Assembly: GCA_937894355.1 (NCBI GenBank)
Contig: CALCRD010000412.1
Coordinates: 1-24,412 of the forward strand
From: an uncultured Bacillus sp.
Lineage (GTDB): Bacteria; Bacillota; Bacilli; Bacillales; Cytobacillaceae
Length of the DNA: 24,412 nucleotides
Reading direction: 5' to 3'
Shown here: positions 22,023 through 24,412 of the stretch, one piece after another
Layout: each line of letters starts with the position of its first letter
Numbering within the stretch: the first letter of the stretch is position 1
Translations under genes and position numbers: made by a program
The notes under the pieces: model-generated
What the model saw: the letters and a program-made list of their open reading frames with translations, nothing else
What the model was told of the DNA's origin: nothing
Database searches by the model: none

Positions 22023-22102
22023 TATTTCTCCTCCTATGCTCCCACCAGAGTTTTGATGAACAGCGGTATCTTTTGACCAAATATTTGAAAGTTTTACGAA
22101 AC

Positions 22103-22618
22103 CTAAATGAGTAAAATAATTAGTAGTACCCCTGAAAGGAAACCTAGGCTTTTTACCATCTTTTCGTATTTTGCTTGTCTATCATAGGCATCCTCTTCTT
22201 CTCGTTCTAAATGAGACAGGGCAAGTAGAATTTGTTTTTGCTGCGAAACTCGATCATGCCGACCGAGAGTCTCGCCAAACTGTTTCATAATTTCATATTC
22301 ACCCTGCTTAAATGCCGTCATTTTCCAGATTTCATTAAGGCTTTCTTCCCAAGCTTTCTTAACCGTCGTTTCAGCACCAGTTAATTTTGCGGCAAATCTC
22401 TCGAAGAACCATGATAATGGTTTAGCCATTTGCGTTGATAATCTTCGAGCAGCCTCATGTAACGGTGTATGACCATACATGATTTCCGCTTCTAACGATT
22501 GTAATGCTGACTTCAATAGTCTAAGCTGCCGCGGACGCTCACTAAAATGTCTTGATGCTTCAAAACCAGTCCATGTTGTTCCGACAATAATGAACATAGC
22601 GCCAATGATTTTCATCAT
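22103..22618 (-). CDS. spoIIIAB: Stage III sporulation protein AB
   Basis: A 171-residue protein with an N-terminal membrane segment (about 2-18, with GTTWTGFEASRHF), a helical cytoplasmic middle and a C-terminal segment (about 154-171). SLEAEIMYGHTPLHEAARRL and MKQFGETLGRHDRVSQQK are family signatures. It resembles the type II secretion F domain in plan and is thought to work with the SpoIIIAA ATPase. Starts ATGATG one base after the spoIIIAA stop; either ATG is possible. Same length as B. subtilis. Confidence 0.95.
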   Translation of the reverse strand: MMKIIGAMFIIVGTTWTGFEASRHFSERPRQLRLLKSALQSLEAEIMYGHTPLHEAARRLSTQMAKPLSWFFERFAAKLTGAETTVKKAWEESLNEIWKMTAFKQGEYEIMKQFGETLGRHDRVSQQKQILLALSHLEREEEDAYDRQAKYEKMVKSLGFLSGVLLIILLI

Positions 22619-22619
22619 C

Positions 22620-23543
22620 CTATGTCACACTCTCTTCGTGAAATATATCTGACCCTTTAGCATTTTTAATAGAGGTAACAGTCCCAGGACCGTTTTTCCG
22701 GCTTAATTCAATGTATCGCTGGAAGAATCCTTGCTCGAGTATGAACCGCAATGAGGGTCGTTTTTGAAGCTCTACAAGCGTGTTGCCATGGATGGTCATA
22801 ATCAGTTTGATTCCCGCATTAACAGCTTCCATAATGGCCTCAGCATCTTCAGTTCGACCAATTTCATCAACTATCAATACATCCGGGCTCATCGACCTGA
22901 TCATCATCATCATCCCTTCTGCTTTAGGGCAAGCATCCAACACATCAATACGGGGACCAAAGGTGAGTTGTGGGATTCCATTGACAGAGCCAGCAATTTC
23001 TGATCGTTCATCGACAATTCCCACCTTATATGGTGGTAATTTTAGTTGGGGATATCCGCTAGAAATAATTCTGGCGATATCACGAAGTATCGTTGTTTTC
23101 CCAGTTTGTGGTGGGCCAATAATCATCGTGTGAAGCCAATTATCCTGGAACAAAAATGGAATCAAACTGTCGGCAATCCCTATTTTTTCTTTGGCAATTC
23201 GGATATTAAACGAAGAAATATTCCGTATCGCCTTTACTTGTCCATGTTCGAGAATAACTTTTCCAGCCAGTCCAATCCGATGACCCCCATCAATGGTGAC
23301 ATAGCCACGCTTCAACTCTTCTTCAAGTGTATAAATAGAAAAATGGCCAATTTTATTAAGCAACTGTATGGCATCCTCACTTGTAGCGTGGTGTTTTAAA
23401 AAATGAGGGACGCCATTTGCCGTTATTTCTATTGGACGATTAATTCGAACTCTAATCTCTTCAATACTGCTTTTTAACAATGGAGGGACTTGGTTCACTG
23501 CTATAGAGATTGAATTTGGTAAGAATGCTAGAACGGTTTCCAC
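22620..23543 (-). CDS. spoIIIAA: Stage III sporulation protein AA, secretion-type ATPase
   Basis: A 307-residue cytoplasmic ATPase, distantly related to type II/IV secretion ATPases, that energises the SpoIIIA channel. Walker A GPPQTGKT (143-150) and Walker B DVLIVDEIG (221-229) are intact, and GIVDERSEIAG and a late MTIHGNTL are conserved. The frame extends ten codons upstream to an ATG. The GTG at 23543 is chosen because GGGGAGG lies seven bases before it, inside that extension, and because 307 residues equals the B. subtilis length. First gene of the operon, 31 bases after the sigma-E start region. Confidence 0.95.
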   Translation of the reverse strand: METVLAFLPNSISIAVNQVPPLLKSSIEEIRVRINRPIEITANGVPHFLKHHATSEDAIQLLNKIGHFSIYTLEEELKRGYVTIDGGHRIGLAGKVILEHGQVKAIRNISSFNIRIAKEKIGIADSLIPFLFQDNWLHTMIIGPPQTGKTTILRDIARIISSGYPQLKLPPYKVGIVDERSEIAGSVNGIPQLTFGPRIDVLDACPKAEGMMMMIRSMSPDVLIVDEIGRTEDAEAIMEAVNAGIKLIMTIHGNTLVELQKRPSLRFILEQGFFQRYIELSRKNGPGTVTSIKNAKGSDIFHEESVT

Positions 23544-23580
23544 TATTTTTCCTCCCCATGGTTTGCCTCTCATTATTTAA

Positions 23581-23609
23581 AATGTATGCCTGCTTGACTA
23601 CTTTATGAC
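23581..23609 (-). promoter_or_regulatory. Sigma-E promoter of the spoIIIA operon
   Basis: Minus strand: -35 GTCATAA (23609-23603), 14-base spacer, -10 CATACATT (23588-23581). This agrees with the sigma-E pattern (KMATATT, 13-15 bases, CATACANT). Mother-cell sigma-E transcription of spoIIIA is established in B. subtilis. Confidence 0.8.
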
Positions 23610-23642
23610 TTTCGTTTGCTCGGAAATGTATTTTGGAAGGAA

Positions 23643-23694
23643 GCGGGTAACTTGTCGGCGTTAAGAGTTAGCTTGTTAAAGTGTAACTACCCGC
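23643..23694. repeat. Inverted repeat between spoIIIAA and the SIMPL gene
   Basis: GCGGGTA (23643-23649) and TACCCGC (23688-23694) are exact inverses 38 bases apart. The area also carries GTCGGCG and GCCGCC motifs, making it GC-richer than the flanks. It could be a degraded dispersed repeat or a weak terminator-like fold in the divergent gap. Confidence 0.4.
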
Positions 23695-23781
23695 CATTAA
23701 GTTTTAGCCGCCTGATAACCAGTGATGAATGAACATGTAAATTACAGATGAATATTCTATGAAAAAGTAGGAGGGTGACTT

Positions 23782-24408
23782 ATGAATTCACTGAAAAATG
23801 GAATTAGAGTGATTGGGGAAGGAACTATGTCCGTTGCGCCAGATACAGCCAAGATAACATTAGGTACCGTTACAGAGAGTACTGACCTCCAAACTTCTCA
23901 ATCTCAAAACGGGGCCACAATCTCTCGTGTGATTCAAGCAATAATAAATCTAAACATTAAGCAAGAGGATATAAAAACAATTGATTATCGGATTGACCCT
24001 CAGTATATATATGAAGATGGTAAGCAAATTTTTAAAGGTTATCGAGTCAGCCATATGTTAGAAATAACTACAACAAACATTAACGAGGTCGGGAAAATTG
24101 TTGATACTGCTGTTAGTAATGGAGCTAATTCAGTTTCCAACGTTCAGTTTTCCGTAAAGGATGACTCAATTTTCTACCAACAAGCACTAATACTAGCTTC
24201 AAATGATGCCCTGAAAAAAGCGGCTGCCCTCAGCCATGCTTTTGGAATTTCCTTTAACCCTATCCCCTATTCAATAATTGAAGAACCATTCGGGAATAAA
24301 CCTGTTCCCCTACGTTTCGAAATGATGAAAACTGCAGCGCAAACACCCATAGAGCCAGGAAAACTGACAATTGAAGCAAGGATTAGAGCCTCCTTTGGCA
24401 TTCACTAA
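23782..24408 (+). CDS. SIMPL domain (DUF541) protein
   Basis: A 208-residue protein starting with the SIMPL hallmark GEG...VAPDTAKITLG (12-28). It continues with DIKTIDYRIDPQY, a KGYRVSHMLEIT strand and a GANSVSNVQFSVKDD segment. Most bacterial relatives are exported, but this one lacks a signal peptide or membrane span, so it should be cytoplasmic. The molecular function of the family is poorly known; Brucella BP26 forms a channel-like oligomer. ATG with AGGAGGG seven bases upstream. It diverges from spoIIIA where B. subtilis has yqhV and efp. It is complete, ending four bases from the window edge. Confidence 0.85.
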   Translation: MNSLKNGIRVIGEGTMSVAPDTAKITLGTVTESTDLQTSQSQNGATISRVIQAIINLNIKQEDIKTIDYRIDPQYIYEDGKQIFKGYRVSHMLEITTTNINEVGKIVDTAVSNGANSVSNVQFSVKDDSIFYQQALILASNDALKKAAALSHAFGISFNPIPYSIIEEPFGNKPVPLRFEMMKTAAQTPIEPGKLTIEARIRASFGIH

Positions 24409-24412
24409 GCTG

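Noticed and set aside
1..24412. CRISPR arrays, tRNA or rRNA genes, insertion sequences, prophage genes
   Set aside because: No periodic repeats, cloverleaf, transposase or phage-like frames were seen; the region is conserved core chromosome.

Overview
The window is a core chromosomal segment of an AT-rich, endospore-forming Firmicute of the Bacillaceae. Gene content and order follow the Bacillus subtilis spoIIIA-accBC-yqhY-nusB-folD-xseAB-ispA-dxs-tlyA-ahrC-recN-spoIVB-spo0A-yqiK-yqzF-bkdR block. SpoIIIAC, Spo0A and AccB look close to B. subtilis, but differences in lengths, spacers and neighbours point to another genus of the family (Neobacillus- or Mesobacillus-like is a guess). Almost everything reads on the minus strand, so the biological order runs from high to low coordinates. 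The exceptions are a SIMPL-domain gene at the right edge and the small membrane-protein gene yqzF near the left.

Right part (about 17.4-24.4 kb): a plus-strand SIMPL gene diverges from the eight-gene spoIIIA operon, which has a near-perfect sigma-E promoter. SpoIIIAA-AH build the mother-cell half of the feeding-tube channel to the forespore. After a 430-base AT-rich spacer with the operon terminator and a palindromic promoter region come accB and accC (acetyl-CoA carboxylase) and an Asp23/YqhY gene, closed by a terminator.

Middle (about 7.8-15.4 kb): nusB-folD, xseA-xseB-ispA and dxs-tlyA are tightly packed housekeeping genes for antitermination, folate, exonuclease VII, isoprenoid precursors and rRNA methylation. 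A 284-base gap between ispA and dxs holds a strong sigma-A promoter, stem-loops and an intrinsic terminator. It is either a small RNA gene of about 134 nt or an attenuated dxs leader. ahrC and recN follow.

Left part (about 0.2-5.8 kb): spoIVB has a sigma-F/G-like promoter, and spo0A a sigma-H promoter overlapped by a 0A box. Next are a glycerophosphodiester phosphodiesterase, yqzF (convergent with it) and a sigma-54-dependent regulator of the BkdR type. The regulator is preceded by a possible 10-codon leader peptide and an overlapping divergent promoter pair. The first ~115 bases look like a family-wide dispersed GC-rich repeat.

The window is mostly conserved, and I see no clearly new multi-gene system. 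The most noteworthy signals are the dxs upstream RNA element, an apparent AUA start codon for spoIIIAD, the palindrome over the accB promoter and the short open reading frame in front of the bkdR-like gene.
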